Source: Anastrepha obliqua (taxonomy: Eukaryota; Arthropoda; Insecta; Diptera; Tephritidae). From it: a stretch of DNA of 64,000 nucleotides. Of this stretch, positions 9,917-22,190 are shown piece after piece. The notes beneath the pieces are model-generated. The model saw nothing but the letters and a program-made list of their open reading frames with translations, searched no databases and was not told where the DNA came from. Numbering within the stretch: the stretch's first letter is position 1; each line of letters starts with the position of its first letter. The position numbers were made by a program, and so were the translations under genes. The stretch is from positions 64,194,406 to 64,258,405 of the forward strand of contig NC_072897.1 of NCBI RefSeq assembly GCF_027943255.1. Direction: 5' to 3'.

Positions 9917-12900
9917 CTGGTTCGAGAATTTTGAGAAATGTGCAGCAGCTCTGAAATGGAGCGATAATCAAAAATATGTTTTCGCTCGCAAAAAGATGAC
10001 AAAGACGGCTAAACTGTTCGTGGATTCAATTTGTGTTTTTGATTATGATACTCTTAGAAAAGAAGTTGAACGAGAATTTCGCCGTGACTTTGTAAGTGCC
10101 GACATACACAAACAATTGCAGGAGAGACGCAAAAAGAGTACAGAAAGTATGCATGAGTATATGTTACACATGCGACGGTTAGGAACGTTCGGCAAAGTAG
10201 ATGACCCTTCGATCATTAGGTACATTATTGATGGAATAAATGAAAAAGCAGAGAACAAAATTTTTTTACATGCTGCCAAGAACTTTGACGACTTGAAAGC
10301 AATGCTTGAAGCTTATGAAAAACAAATAGAAACGAAAAGAGAAGCAAAAGCAAATAATGGTAGAAATTCTAGTGCAACGGAAAGTAATAAAAACAAAAAG
10401 AGCAAACGAGAACATTGTTATAATTGCGGGTCTACTGACCATAAAAGAAGCGAATGCAAAGAGCAAACTAAATGTTTTGGGTGTAATAAAACGGGACACA
10501 TATCCAAAAATTGCCCATCAAGTACGCAAAAAAATAATGACGTAAACTTGGTCCATACAGTTGAGCAGCAGCAAAACATGCAAAAGACTGTACAGATTAA
10601 CAACATAAAAGTTCGTTGCCTAATCGACAGCGGTGCAGAAATTTCTATAATTGAGCAAACGGTTGCAAAAAAATTAAATTGTTCTCTAAAGAAATGTAGT
10701 GACAGTCTTTCGGGTTATGGCAATAAAAAGGTGACTGCTATCGGCAGGTGTGAAACGAATATTACTGTTGATAATCTTGGTTGTGCGCATAGCTTCTTGG
10801 TTGTACCAGACAATTTGTCTAAGTATGAGGTCATCTTAGGTTTTGATTTTATCGGAAAATGCGAATACATTTATGATAGAAGTGGTTATAGATTTACAAA
10901 ATTTCTTTCGGAAAATGAAAATTGGATTCACAATATTTCGATTGAAAATAAAGAGTTAGAAGTGCCAAAAATATACAAAAATCAAATAGAAAATATTGTT
11001 AAAGAGTATTCACCTAAAACCGAAGTGACAAGCCCAATGAGTATGAAAATTGTGTTGTCAGAAGATAAAGTTATTCGACATTTACCGAAGAGACTACCAT
11101 TGCCAGAACAGAAAATTGTAAGCGAGCAAGTTGAAGACTGGCTGCAAAAGAAAATAATACATCCGTCGAGTTCCGAATATTGTAGTCGAGTTGTGATAGT
11201 CGATAAAACAGATGGTAAAAAACGTTTGTGTGTAGACTTCCGAGACTTAAATAAAATAGTGCAAAAAGATCGTTTCCCAGTTCCACTCATAGAAGAGGTC
11301 ATTGAAGCGTTAGAAGGCGCAAGCATATTTACAACTTTGGACCTTGAAAATGCATTTTTTCATGTACCAATAGAAGAGAGTTCGAAGAAGTACACCGCTT
11401 TTGTTACCCGCGATGGTATTTATGAATTCAACAGAGCACCGTTTGGGTTCTGTAATTCACCGGCTATGTTTTTACGTTTCGTCAACCACATCTTTCGTAA
11501 TTTGATTAGAGAAAATGTTATGCAGATGTACATGGATGACGTTATAGTGCCCTCGAAGAATGAAGAAGAAGGTATAGAGAAGTTGAAGAAAGTATTAAGT
11601 TTGGCTGAACAGTATGGTCTCCATATTAAATGGCAAAAATGCAAGTTTTTAAAGCACGATGTAGTTTATTTGGGATTATTAATAAAAAACGGATGTGTTT
11701 CACCTGATGCAGAGAAATGTCTAGCCATACGAAAGTTTCCAGTGCCTAAAAACGTGAAACAGCTGCAACAAATGTTAGGACTGTTTGGATACTTTAGGAA
11801 ATTCGTTGAAAATTATGCTGTAATCACCAAACCACTCACAGACCTATTGAAGAAGGAGGCCAAATTCGTAGTGGGCACCGCAGAAATGACAGCCATTGAA
11901 AAAGTAAAAGACATACTAACTAGTCAACCAGTTTTGCGTATATTTTGCCCGTCAGCACCAACGGAGCTTCATACCGATGCGTCGAAGGATGGTCTTGGAG
12001 GAATTCTTTTGCAATTATTCGATGGAAAGCTGCATCCTATATACTATTGGAGTAGAAAAAATACTGCTGAAGAAAGTAAGTTACATAGCTTCTACCTTGA
12101 AATAAAAGCTGCATATTATGCTGTACAGAAATTCCGTCACTATCTTCTGGGACGAGAGTTTAAATTAGTCACAGATTGCCAAGCGTTTAAGAGCACTACT
12201 ACCAAAAAAGAGTTACCACCCGCCGTAACACGTTGGATACTATATCTTGAAGATTATAAATATGTTATAGAGCACCGTAAAGGAACTTCGATAAAGCACG
12301 TGGATGCTTTGAGTAGAGCTCCAGCGAGTGTTTTAATGATTGACGAAATAAGTGCTAGACTACGCCTAGCCCAAACAAGCGATGAACACTTTAAAGCCGT
12401 GAAGCAAATTTTACAAACGCAAGATTATGAAGATTACGTTGTTAAAAATGGTATTTTGTTCAAAAGTCAAAATGGTTTACTACTGCTTGCTGTACCACGT
12501 TTAATGGAGCAACAAATTATTAGAGAAGAGCACGAAAAAGGGCACTTTGCGGTTGATAAAACAGTTAATGCGGTTCAACAAAGGTATTTTATACCACATT
12601 TACGCCAAAAAGTTGAAAAATATATTAAAAATTGTATCAAATGCATTTTATTCAACAAGAAGCTTGGGAAACAAGAAGGGGAAATGCATATCATTGATAA
12701 GGGAGATGCGCCACTGCTGACAATCCACATCGATCACCTTGGACCTTTAGATGCAACAGCAAAATTGTACAAGCATATTTTAATCGTTGTTGATGGATTT
12801 AGCAAATTTACTTGGTTGTACCCTACAAAAACAACATCTGCAGAGGAGGTAATCAGAAAAATGTCGGAATGGGCTAACATATTTGGAGCACCGCATCGCA

Positions 12901-13598
12901 TTATCAGTGACAAGGGGTCAGCATTTACATCGACGGCGTTTAAGGACTGGTGTCAGACAGAAAAAGTAGAACACGTCCTGACAACAACGGGTGTGCCGAG
13001 AGGCAATGGCCAAGTCGAACGATTGAACCGAGTTGTTATAAATGTTATTTCAAAGTTGTCAGCAGATCGTACAGAAGCCTGGTATAAATACGTTGGCAAA
13101 GTGCAAAGAGTCATCAATAGTACCATCAATAAATCAACGAAATACACACCATTTGAAATAATGTTTGGTGTGAAAATGAAAACGCCAATGGATGTCAACA
13201 TAAATAATATGGTGGAAAGTGAAACAGCCGATATCTTAATATCTAATCGTGACAGTATGAGAGAAAATGTAAGAAGACAAATCGTATACGCTCAGAAAGA
13301 ATACAAAGAAAACTTTGACAGACGTCGTAAATGCAAAAAAATCTACAAATTGGGAGATTTAGTGGCTAACAAACGGTCACAATTTGTCGCAGGGAAAAAG
13401 TTGGCCAACGAGTTCTTGGGCCCTTATGAGGTGATCAGGGTCAAACGAAACGATAGGTACGATGTAAAGAAGGCAGCAGACTTTGAAGGCCCCAATGCAA
13501 CATCAACGAGTTGTGACTACATGAAGCCGTGGAAAGGGGATGAATCCGATCTATCCGAGACGGATGATACTGTCGAATCGCCGAATGTAGGAGAGTAG
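9917..13598 (+). CDS. Gypsy A gag-pol, remainder (capsid, zinc knuckles, PR, RT, RNase H, integrase)
   Basis: This is one uninterrupted frame of about 1,225 codons after the Harbinger insertion. In order: capsid; two CCHC knuckles (CYNCGSTDHKRSEC and CFGCNKTGHISKNC, about 10420-10515); aspartic protease LIDSGAE near 10621; RT with YMDD near 11528; RNase H with HTDASKDG near 11971; integrase zinc finger (HEKGH...CIKC, about 12533-12642); integrase catalytic residues in IHIDHLG (12727), ISDKGSAFTS (12902) and GQVERLN (13010). There is no gag/pol frameshift. The frame ends PNVGE at 13598, inside the 3' LTR. All catalytic motifs look intact. Confidence 0.92.
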
Positions 13599-13783
13599 GC
13601 AGAAGGAGTTCGCCTTAAGTCGTCGGTGAGTTAAGTCGTATTTTCGTGTGCGCGCTTTTGCTAATATAAAGTCGTTTTTTTCAGTTGCCCAAACAGACGT
13701 GCCGTACTAAACTCATCTTTTTAATCACCATCTTTTTAATTATATTTCATCTACTGTATAAAGAACTAAATATATATCTTACA
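13586..13783 (+). repeat. Gypsy A 3' LTR
   Basis: 198 bp, nearly identical to the 5' LTR. Its first 13 bases are coding for the end of Pol. No clear purine-rich tract lies directly upstream (the preceding bases are ATCGCCGAA). Confidence 0.9.
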
Positions 13784-13910
13784 TACATGTGTATGCGCTG
13801 AAGGAACCATGACATATCTCACGACGCATCGCCTTATATCTATATGCAAAAATTAGGCAGTAAATACCCGAATGATCGAATTCCTGCCTAATTTATGCTA
13901 AAACCACTTT

Positions 13911-14440
13911 TTTAAAGTTTGGCGGAAAGAAAATACAGAACTGAATGAAAAAAATCGTATTACTACCGTTAAGCATGGAGGGGAAAATGCAATGGTTTGG
14001 GGGTGCATAGTTGCATCTGGATTAGGAAAAATGTTTTTCTTGATGATAAAATGGACAAACATCTGTATTTAAACATTTTGAAGAATAATTTGCTTGATAG
14101 TGCCGTTAATATTAGACTGGAGGCTATAGGGTTCTTGTTTCAACAAGACAATGACTCAAAACACTAATTTATCTCGTGCAAGAATGGCTTATTTACCAGT
14201 GTAAGCAGCTTAAATATTCACCTCAATCACCGAATCTGAACCCAATTGAGCATATCTAGGAGCTCTTAGAAAGGATAATCAGAAAGCAAAAAATAACACC
14301 AAAAGCGTCGTTAAAGACAGCTTTAAGTGTTGAGTGGGAGAAAATTGCAGCTAGTGAAACCAAGGTATTGGTTAAAGTATGTATCGACGCTTGGAAGCAG
14401 TTATTAAAGCTAAAGGCTGCCCAACAAAGTACTGAATACT
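13911..14440 (+). pseudogene. Tc1-type transposase relic
   Basis: Translation in shifting frames gives RKENTELNEKNRITTVKHGG, then MVWGCIVASG, MDKHLYLNIL, FQQDNDSKH (second catalytic Asp) and SPQSPNLNPIEHI (third acidic residue), the DD34E layout of Tc1 transposases. Frameshifts and in-frame stops interrupt it (for example after DSKH and after NPIEHI). No terminal repeats were found around it and the N-terminal DNA-binding half is missing. Confidence 0.75.
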
Positions 14441-16895
14441 CGTTTTTTCTATTCTTATTTTTTTAATAAAATATTCTTTGTATATATTGCTATGTACGAA
14501 TAATATTTTTGCATAGAATTGTTCTTTATTTCGTTACTACCTTAAGTTCTCTAATTCCAGAAATGAATTAGGAAGTTTCTGTTCCTTAAATATGGAATAA
14601 AATGAATCGTGCTTTTGTATGAATCGTGCTAAGTATCAGGTGTATCTGTTTATAAACTATGAGTGTACGAATAAATTGTGTGACCACTGCATGTAAATAT
14701 ATGTTATAAATGCTCGAAAACCGCAGCTGCTGTGCGTCAAGTGCGCGCATAAGCATACAGTAAGATGCAGAACACAGCAACAAGTAGCTTATAAAAAAGT
14801 TCTGCCCCGGACATTTCAATACTAGAGAAAATTTCGAAACAATGATTTTTTGTTCTCTGATAATAGGTGTAACGACTCACACTTACACTGTAAATATTTA
14901 TTTGACAACAAATTTATGAATGTACAAGTAAATCCTCGGGGAGCACATATTTATCTGTCCTACAAGTTCTGTTTAACTGCCTTGCTCCCGTTGCTGTCAG
15001 AGCCAACTGCGTTGCCAGATCTCCACAATAGGCATGTAATAAATTAGTATGTTAATTTACGTATGCAGTTCTCCAATCGATAAAAAGTGCACAAAAACTT
15101 ATGTACATATATATCTGCAAAGTTAGAAACTTACACTGAAACCAGAGTGCGGCTTTTCTGGAGGTTACTATGCATACATTCAGCGTTCGATGCCAAATAT
15201 TTAATATTGAAGCGTCTGTGAACTGTGCAGCGCTGTTTACCGCCTCAAATTATTGAACTGATATTTTTCAGTCAATACGCATTTTTTATTTCTGAAATTT
15301 ATTAGATACTTTTCATTTTGAACATTGCAATTCACATATCGAATAATGTACTAATTTATAGTCAAGGCCTAAAAAGTTGTTTAAAGACCTTAAAAGTTGT
15401 AAATTATGAAACAATTTTGTTGACATAAATACATATTCGAATGCCTTGTCAAATGCCGTCGGCAATTTGATTTCATACAGAAGCCGAAATTCATACAGAA
15501 TTCACTGAACTTCCCCGCTGTCGAGTTACACTTCATTTTTGACAATTTACACTATTCGTAGAGACCTTTCAATATCATTAACTTTCCCTGCAATTCGTAT
15601 GATAAAATTCAGAGCTTTGAGTGCAAATTAAAATTGCGGAAATACCATCTTTTGCAGAATAATATGCTGATACATCATGATGGAAAGAATAATGAGATGG
15701 CGTCTATCGTGGTCCCGTTACTTTGCTCTCAGCGAATTTGAGAACGAGTTACGTGATTTTAGCACCAGTATGGCGAGATTACTATTTTCATAACTTGATT
15801 TAGCATTTGTTTTTTGATATTTAGTTTCAGAGTTTTAGTTCTTTCTTCATGACATTTTTCTAGCCTGTTCTAATTACAATGTAATGTTTATAATTTTGTA
15901 AAATATACCCGCGATTTCAGGTGTTCTTCGTGTTCTTCTGCCTTCAACAGTCAAATCTCTCTCTCGTTATTGCAGTGTTGCCTAGCTTTGGATATAAAAA
16001 CGGACTAAAATGCCCATTTAAAGAAAATAAAACACCAAATTTTTATTGATTTACTTAAAGAACTTTGTGTGCATGACAAATTGTCTTTAGAATGTGCGTT
16101 TTTTTTTTAATAAATGTGTTATGCTTATGCACAATTTAATTTATGAGTTGTTTTTGTTAAGCGAGACTCTTTTGTTAAGGGAACGACTTTTTTGCTATGT
16201 TTCGGGTTATGTAACTAGATAAGGTACTCTTTTTGTACAAATGTCATTATGGTTTCTTTAGTATTTTCTGGTATTTTGTGGCTTAATTTTACAAAGAAAA
16301 CACCTTTGATGCCCTGTGTCCCACTAAGGATTGATGGCCGGAAGAAACGATTACATGGCTGGAAGAAACAATTAATCCGCATTCAGTAAATTCAAACGCC
16401 TTCTAAAATGTGTAAAAAGGTTTTCATTCTTAAAAAGAGTTGAGAGACATTTAATATGCTTGCATAGCCCTAAAAGGAGCAAAAATTAAATTCACACTTT
16501 CAAAATATCAAATTTTATAAGAACCAACTAATTTTCATTAACACTAAAATCTTCTCAGAGTGACCTTTTTACCTTCTTTTGTATAATAATACACTGTTTT
16601 TTTTGACTTAAAGTTTCGGTAGCTTTAAATTAAAAAAAAAGAAACAAGCACGAAACTTGAAAATTTTCGCATTTTCGGTATAAAAAAGCACTAAATTTAT
16701 TGCGAAGAGCAAATGGTTGGCAATACTGCACAACTTGGAGAAACGTGACGTCAGGCACTCTCTGATGGGCGCAATCTTCTTTCTATCATTCTTCCTGATA
16801 CATGTTCATAATTTAGCTTCTATATTATCTGTGCTAGTGCATCTAGAGCAGTATCATTAGTGTGCGTAAGTAAGTCGTTTTAGGGTATATATCAG
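14441..16895. other. No recognisable gene
   Basis: About 2.4 kb of A/T-rich sequence. Short frames at 14586-14819 (-) and 14850-15047 (+) have no motif I know. I saw no tRNA, terminal repeats or conserved domain. It could be very old element debris or host intergenic DNA. Confidence 0.6.
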
Positions 16896-17280
16896 AGTTC
16901 TTTTCATTATTATTTTGGTTGGATTTTGTTGTCCAACTTTTTGACTTTGATTTTTTGTAACTCTTTTGGTATTATATACCCTCTATAACTGGCTGGATGG
17001 GCTTCTCCACAGTTACAACATTTTGGCTTCTCTTTTTCGGCCTTATTCCAGTCAATGCTCTTATGTTTGCCTGCACACTGAACACATCTTGGCTGTTTAC
17101 TACAATAGTTTTGTAAATGGCCGTAGGACTGACAAACGAGTTTAAAATAATTTCAATTTCACAGATTTTTGTTCATTTTCCCTAGTTTTTCATTTTGTGC
17201 ATAGTGCATTAAAACCTTGTTTTCTCAATTCTTCTGTGATTGCTTTAGGTTCAATGGTGTCCTTTTTGAACTACAACTTT
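16896..17280 (-). pseudogene. Jockey LINE B ORF1 fragment, zinc-knuckle half
   Basis: Minus-strand reading gives EPKAITEELRKQGFNALC, then three knuckles: CQSYGHLQNYC, CVQCAGKHKSID and CCNCGEAHPASYRG, in the order seen in Jockey ORF1. Frames shift at about 17200. Its N-terminal half is the separate block at 20017-20421; the intervening 2.7 kb holds an I-clade LINE and an unassigned repeat. Confidence 0.72.
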
Positions 17281-19470
17281 AATTTATTTATTTATTTACA
17301 GACGTGAAATAATAATACAATTATTCTTACACGTAAAAAAGGAGCAGGACCTTCGACTCGCTGATGTAAAAGTAACAGATAGTTAGCTTAAAGGTCTTAC
17401 ATGTAAAAGGAGACTGGAAAACTTAATTAATACAGACTATGGTAAAAATATAGTAACTATATTAGAGGAGCAAACATCAAATCAATTTTTTCAATCCTGA
17501 TTTAACTAGAAATTCTTACATTTTTGTTATAAGCTGAGGAAGTAGTTCTTAATCGTGTAGAAGGTCTTTGGTTTCGGAAGATATTTTTCCTGATTTGTTC
17601 AAAATATGGGCAGTCGTCGAGTAGGTGGCAGACCGTTAAAGATGGTAAGTGACAGTGTTGGCAGCATGGAAGGCTGGAAGGCTGGAACCATTAAAAACGT
17701 ATGAATGTGTGGCGATTGTGTGCCCTAAACGAAGGCGGGCAAATGATTTGGTTACGTTGCAACGGCAATTTAATGAGTAGTTTGGTTTTATCCTGATTGG
17801 ATTATTTACAATATAATGATGGGAAGAGCGCCTGTGATATATAAATTTGTATACGTCTTTTTTCGAAATATAGTCGAAAGTTATTAGTTATTCTTTCCGA
17901 GCGAGTTTAGCCCGTTCGTCCGCTAAATTGTTCCCTCTTATGCCTGCATGGCCTTGAACCCACATATATTTTATGCGGTCGCTATTTTTTAATAATTTGC
18001 TCTGGATACAGGAGATGATGACTGATTTGCTATCCGTGCAAATTAGTGCTTTCCGTAAAGAGTTTTCACCGAAGGTAATGCCATGAAGGATCGCTGCAGC
18101 TTCGACTGTATAAACGGAGGCATAGCTGTGAGGAGGCCGGCCGTGATTGTTTCTCCTTTCGAGTTGACAACTGCAAACGAGGTGTTAGTATCAGTAAAAA
18201 TTAAGCTCCTTTCGGGAAGTAGAGAAGTTGTGACTTCTGTAAAAAGACGTTGGTAAACAATAGCATTGGTGTGATTTTTACCATATTTCGCTAGGTTTAA
18301 TACAAAATTAGGCTCTTTCATCAACCATGGGGGAAACAGTACGTTTTGGCGAAGTGAGGCGGAAGTGATACGAATCTCTCTGGCGTAATCGATGCACAAT
18401 CGTCGATTTGCGACGTGGGGCCTTACTTCTTTGAAGCTCGCCTACCACTGCTTCATATAAAGCGCTGCTGTAGCAAAAAAAGAGCTTAGGTATAAGTTTC
18501 TTCGTATTCGTCGTGAACCTCTCTTCAATTGTGGGGAGGCCGGCTTCCTTCAGTAAGCTGAGTAAATTAGTTTTATGTTGATTTTCGCACAGTTACCATA
18601 AATGGGAAGGCCATAGTATATCTTCGATAATATTATATGAGTGCCTTGTTACATTTATTAGCATTGAAGAGTTAAGTAAACAGTGCTTGGACGACAAATA
18701 TTTGATAATATTAAGCCTAGCAGCCAGTTGCTTTCTTAAATATGGGGATGCCGTTGTGCAGAACAAAAAAGTCTGAAAAGGTATTATTTACTTTGGACAC
18801 AAATCTGGAGAGGTGGTTTCTATTGGAAAGAGCAGTAGAAGCGTAGTTTTCGAATAAGAGCAAGGCATCAATAGTGCCCTGACCTTCTTTGAAAGCTACT
18901 TGATGTGGGCTTATATAGTTGTTGTTCAAAGCATACCATGAAATGCGCTTGGCTATTATTTTTTCGAATAGTTTGCCCAAACAGCTAAGTAGAGCGATGG
19001 GTCTGAACCCTGAAACCTCCGTTGCAGTATTTCCTGGCTTTAGAATGGGAATAATAACTGCATTGATTGAGGATATTGTTGCATAGTTGAAGTAATCTAG
19101 TCTTTAGGCACAAAAGTAGATGTTGAAGCACGAGGTACGATATTCTGTCGGCCCCAGGGGTTTTGCCAGACAGTGAAGATAAAGTGGATTATATTTTATT
19201 GTACACAATCTCGCAGCCAGTGATATTTGATATAGAACGGTTATTCGAATTTTTTAAGTATTTGTGTTTATCTGAAATGAAACTTGAATGGAAATTTGAG
19301 TCGTGCGAGTATTCGGACCAATAAGATGCAAAGTAGTTTGATAATTCTTTGGCGTTGGCCTTTTGATGTCAGACCAAACCTTTTTTGGACTTGTTTTGTG
19401 ATTGATAGGTAAATTTATGTAAATATTCCCTTTTAGATTGCTTTGATTTCATTCGAAATAGAACATTTGC
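17281..19470 (-). mobile_element. I-clade LINE A, internally deleted
   Basis: The 3' end is a TAAATAAATAAATAAAT-type tail (about 17283-17300 on plus). Toward higher coordinates come a C-terminal knuckle (about 17600), RNase H, RT thumb sequence and RT fingers, with LSSLSGKTPGADRI near 19160. The RT palm including YxDD is missing, so this copy is a deletion derivative. It sits inside Jockey B. Confidence 0.7.
17840..18980 (-). pseudogene. I-clade ORF2 pseudogene (RT fingers + RNase H)
   Basis: RT fingers are visible at 18980-18717 (GKLFEKIIAKRISW, FKEGQGTIDALLLFENY). The frame then jumps to thumb/connection sequence and RNase H: PPWLMKEPNF near 18330, SLIFTDTNTSFAV near 18210 with the usual GSKTD residues lost, DSKSVIISCIQSK near 18040, and YMWVQGHAGIRGNNLADERA near 17960-17900. 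The RT active site is absent, and the frames are broken. I-type polymerases normally carry EN, RT and RNase H; the EN is not seen here. Confidence 0.7.
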
Positions 19471-20010
19471 CAGTACTAGCTTTAACCCGCGGCCCCGCTC
19501 GCGTAGGAATAGTTTTTGAGGGATTTAGGATATGTATATAAAAGAATTACAAACAATAATTTCATAGAAAATAATTTTTTATTAATAACCATAATATTAC
19601 AATACCCGGCATCCGTTGCTATGCCTCGTTGAATAAAATCAAAACAACCAATCAGAAAAATATTAAGCAAAATTATTTTAATTAATTTTCTATCTCAAAC
19701 CATTTTGGAACTTTGCATTTGGGTCATAGTTGAACAGCTTATCCGGATTATGAAGTCTAGAGTGTGCTATAAATAGTGGGAAATAAAAAAACTAAGTTTT
19801 TTTAGATCAAATTTGAGCAAATATTCGATTATTAGTGACGAATGAGAGTGGTGCGCGGCCTGGGGGCTGTGGGAAGGGAGTTCCATCATATAAACATGCC
19901 TATAACCTTCATTGGGTGAAAATATGAATGTAATATATAAAACTGGAAAAGTGTTGAATTTATATACTCCATTATTCAAGAGTTTTGTCGCAACATTTTT
20001 TCCCACTCGG
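19471..20010. repeat. Unassigned degenerate repeat
   Basis: It starts near GCTTTAACCCGCGGCCCCGC (about 19479) and continues with A/T-rich sequence including CCGTTGCTATGCCTCG and CAACCAATCAGAAA. It resembles dispersed insect repeat debris, but I cannot name a family. No coding potential. Confidence 0.3.
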
Positions 20011-20016
20011 TTTTTG

Positions 20017-20421
20017 TTAATGTATATAACTTTGGTAGTTACAATCTTCAGATACCTTAATAAGTGGTGGGCGAGTGTTTCCTTTAGTTAGTTTAGACTG
20101 CACGAGGCGTTCATCATTTGCTTTAAAAATCTCATTTGCTAAAATCTCTGCCTTTTTCTTCTTTGTTGGTGTCTTTTTCAAAATCAAGTCAGTTTCGCGG
20201 ATAATTTCTTCCTCATCACTTGAAAAGGGTGCTATGTCATTGATTTGGAAATCCTTTGATTGGCTTGAGTTAAGTTTTGAATTTTCAGCTTTTAGCTCGA
20301 TTATTTCTTTTAAAAGGTTCTTATACAGTTTTTCCATTTTTTTCAAGTTTTTGGTGAGTTCATTTATTGTGCCTCGACTTTGTAATGAATTTCCACCGCC
20401 CGGTGGAGGCGCTCTTTGCAA
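20017..20421 (-). pseudogene. Jockey LINE B ORF1 fragment, N-terminal half
   Basis: An open minus frame of 134 codons has a Pro/Gly-rich start, a long heptad-like Glu/Lys/Leu stretch (INELTKNLKKMEKLYKNLL), an acidic DEEEIIRETD segment, a Lys-rich TKKKKAEIL segment and RPPLIKVSEDCNYQSYI. A coiled coil followed by RPPLI(K/V)V is typical of Jockey-group ORF1 N-termini. The sequence that would follow matches the EPKAITEEL block at about 17250, so the two pieces probably belong to one element split by later insertions. Confidence 0.6.
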
Positions 20422-20489
20422 ATTAGTTTTTATCTAAATGGCTGCCCTATTCTAATTGGTGTCGATAATGCCATTTGATATTAATGTCA

Positions 20490-21450
20490 GATATGGTAGT
20501 GCATAGATGGCGCGCCGCACAGTATTTGATTTTGATATCAATATTTCATCAGCTGAAAGCCGCTTCGGCAAACTGTATGATCTCTCTCTTTATACACATG
20601 GCTATAAAATCGATTGTGGTGTTGGAGAAGGTTTATATTCTCATAGACTTAAAATTGCAAAATCTACACGTGTGCAGGCATTATACAGTGTCTTCCTGGC
20701 GGAAGTATTGGCAATAGGGCAATTGCAGGCTACTAATCGCAGATTTCTCTTTTCAGGGCAATATCGCTATTCTTTCGGATTCCAGGCTCTGGATTCGGCT
20801 ACAACAACCCTTAAACTGGTGGAACAAAGTAGGAATAGTCTTACCACCTTGAGTGAAAACCATAAAGTTACTTTAATCTGAGTCCCGGGACACCGAAACA
20901 TTGAAGGTAACGAAAAAGCAGATCAACTGGCAAAAGGGGGATCCGCCATGAAACAGTATTCACACCATTAGGTGCAATCAAGAATACAATTTCCCTAAAA
21001 TAACTCCGATTCGCGGGTTGTAGATGGAGAGAACAGACGACATGCAAAATAAGCAAAGTGTTAATGCCCATCTGCAACGTAAAAAACGTAAAAATTGATA
21101 AACATGAAACGACGGGACGCCTGTAGACTTACGGCAGTCATAACTGGTCTGTCGGGGCATCCCTCACCCAACATACTGGCATAATTGTAAACAACTAGAG
21201 AAAATCGAAACAATTTTCGATTTCCGATGTGAATACCCTGCCTTTTGGAATGAGAGAATGTCAATCCTGGGCAAACGACTGAGAGAGTCTCGAACAACTG
21301 TCTGGCCTAGGCATCAACGACCTAATAACAGACTGGATACAGTCATGCTGTAAATAATCGTTAAACAAGTAGGTAGCGAGAATGTGGCAACAAAATGGTG
21401 TGGAAGCGCTAGTTGAATTCTGGATGAATCACCTCTTAAACCAATCGACC
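20490..21450 (+). pseudogene. LOA-family LINE 3' fragment (RNase H + 3' end)
   Basis: A decayed RNase H reads FLAEVLAIGQLQATNRRF, then SENHKVTLI, a stop in place of Trp, VPGHRNIEGNEKADQLAKGG. The following 500 bases resemble the minus-strand LOA copy at 56480-57000, including GTCTCGAACAACTG near 21280 and GTGGCAACAAAATGGTGTGG near 21390. It therefore shares the same 3' end. It keeps an uninterrupted site at 20968-20970 where the sister copy holds the palindromic element. Confidence 0.75.
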
Positions 21451-21779
21451 AAATATCATGTTACATATTAACAAAAATAGTGCACTGTTTCATTTTGAAA
21501 ATTTCATAGCAAGTTGAGAGATTAACTCCAGCAAACTGTGAATCCCAGTTCAAAATCAAAATTTCAGTATTAACAACACTAAAATAACATCGTTTAAAAC
21601 AAACATATTTAGTATCTTTGTTAGCGCTAAGTCTCCTATAACTGTAGAATTCTAAGCGAATAACAAGCGGAATATGATGAGCACACGATATTGGATCAAG
21701 ACATTCACTATGTAAGTGCGAAGTTCATGCTGCCGTTTATGAAAACTAGATCAAGAATTCGAGAAAGCTAATTAATAAG

Positions 21780-22190
21780 TTTTTAATTTAAATAAGATTG
21801 GAACTTAAAAAGTCATCAACCAAGTAGGACTCCTTAGAACTGTTAATGTTTTTAACAATTAAGGCACAGTTTTTGTCAACATATGACCAAGCAATATTAG
21901 GCAAGTTGAAATCAGCCAGAATGATAACTGACCCGAGTAGTTAGATTGTCAAATGCGCCTTGTTCAAATTATCTGGACTGGCCGGTAGAATGTAGGTAGA
22001 ATAGACGTGAAGGTTGGAGTTTCCTTGTACCAAGACGTCAAGCGGATCCAGGAGTGAGTCCGCGTTTTTAAATGCACCAATGATGAGCATAAAAATAAAA
22101 AGGTATTAAAATGCCACCTCCCCTTGGTAGTCCTGTTTTCTGAGAATCTCGGTCTTTCCGGTACACGTTACAAAGAAATATGTTATGGTA
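21780..22190 (-). pseudogene. LINE endonuclease relic (CR1-group type)
   Basis: Minus-strand reading gives YRKDRDSQKTGLPRGGGILI near 22150-22090 and, in another frame, YILPASPDN and ILADFNLPNIAWSY near 21920-21880, corresponding to the GGG(V/I)LI and GDFNLP..W motifs of LINE endonucleases. Gly-to-Ala in the GDFN motif, frame changes and a stop show it is dead. It may come from the same broad group as the LINE at 32881-35235. Confidence 0.55.

Larger units (their letters stand above)
5855..13783 (+). mobile_element. Ty3/Gypsy LTR retrotransposon A (mdg3-like), full length
   Basis: Direct terminal repeats at 5855-6053 and 13586-13783 start TGT and end ACA. TACA flanks both sides (5851-5854, 13784-13787), a 4-bp target duplication. 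The LTRs differ only around AAACTTCGTC against AAACTCATC, so insertion was recent. The interior holds one gag-pol frame and no env. A PIF/Harbinger transposon sits at 6648-9916 inside gag. Without it the element would be about 4.7 kb. The mdg3-like placement is a judgement from the single fused frame and RT wording. Confidence 0.92.

Noticed and set aside
14586..14819. 77-codon minus frame
   Set aside because: No domain, no splice or start context, in an A/T-rich region; likely chance.
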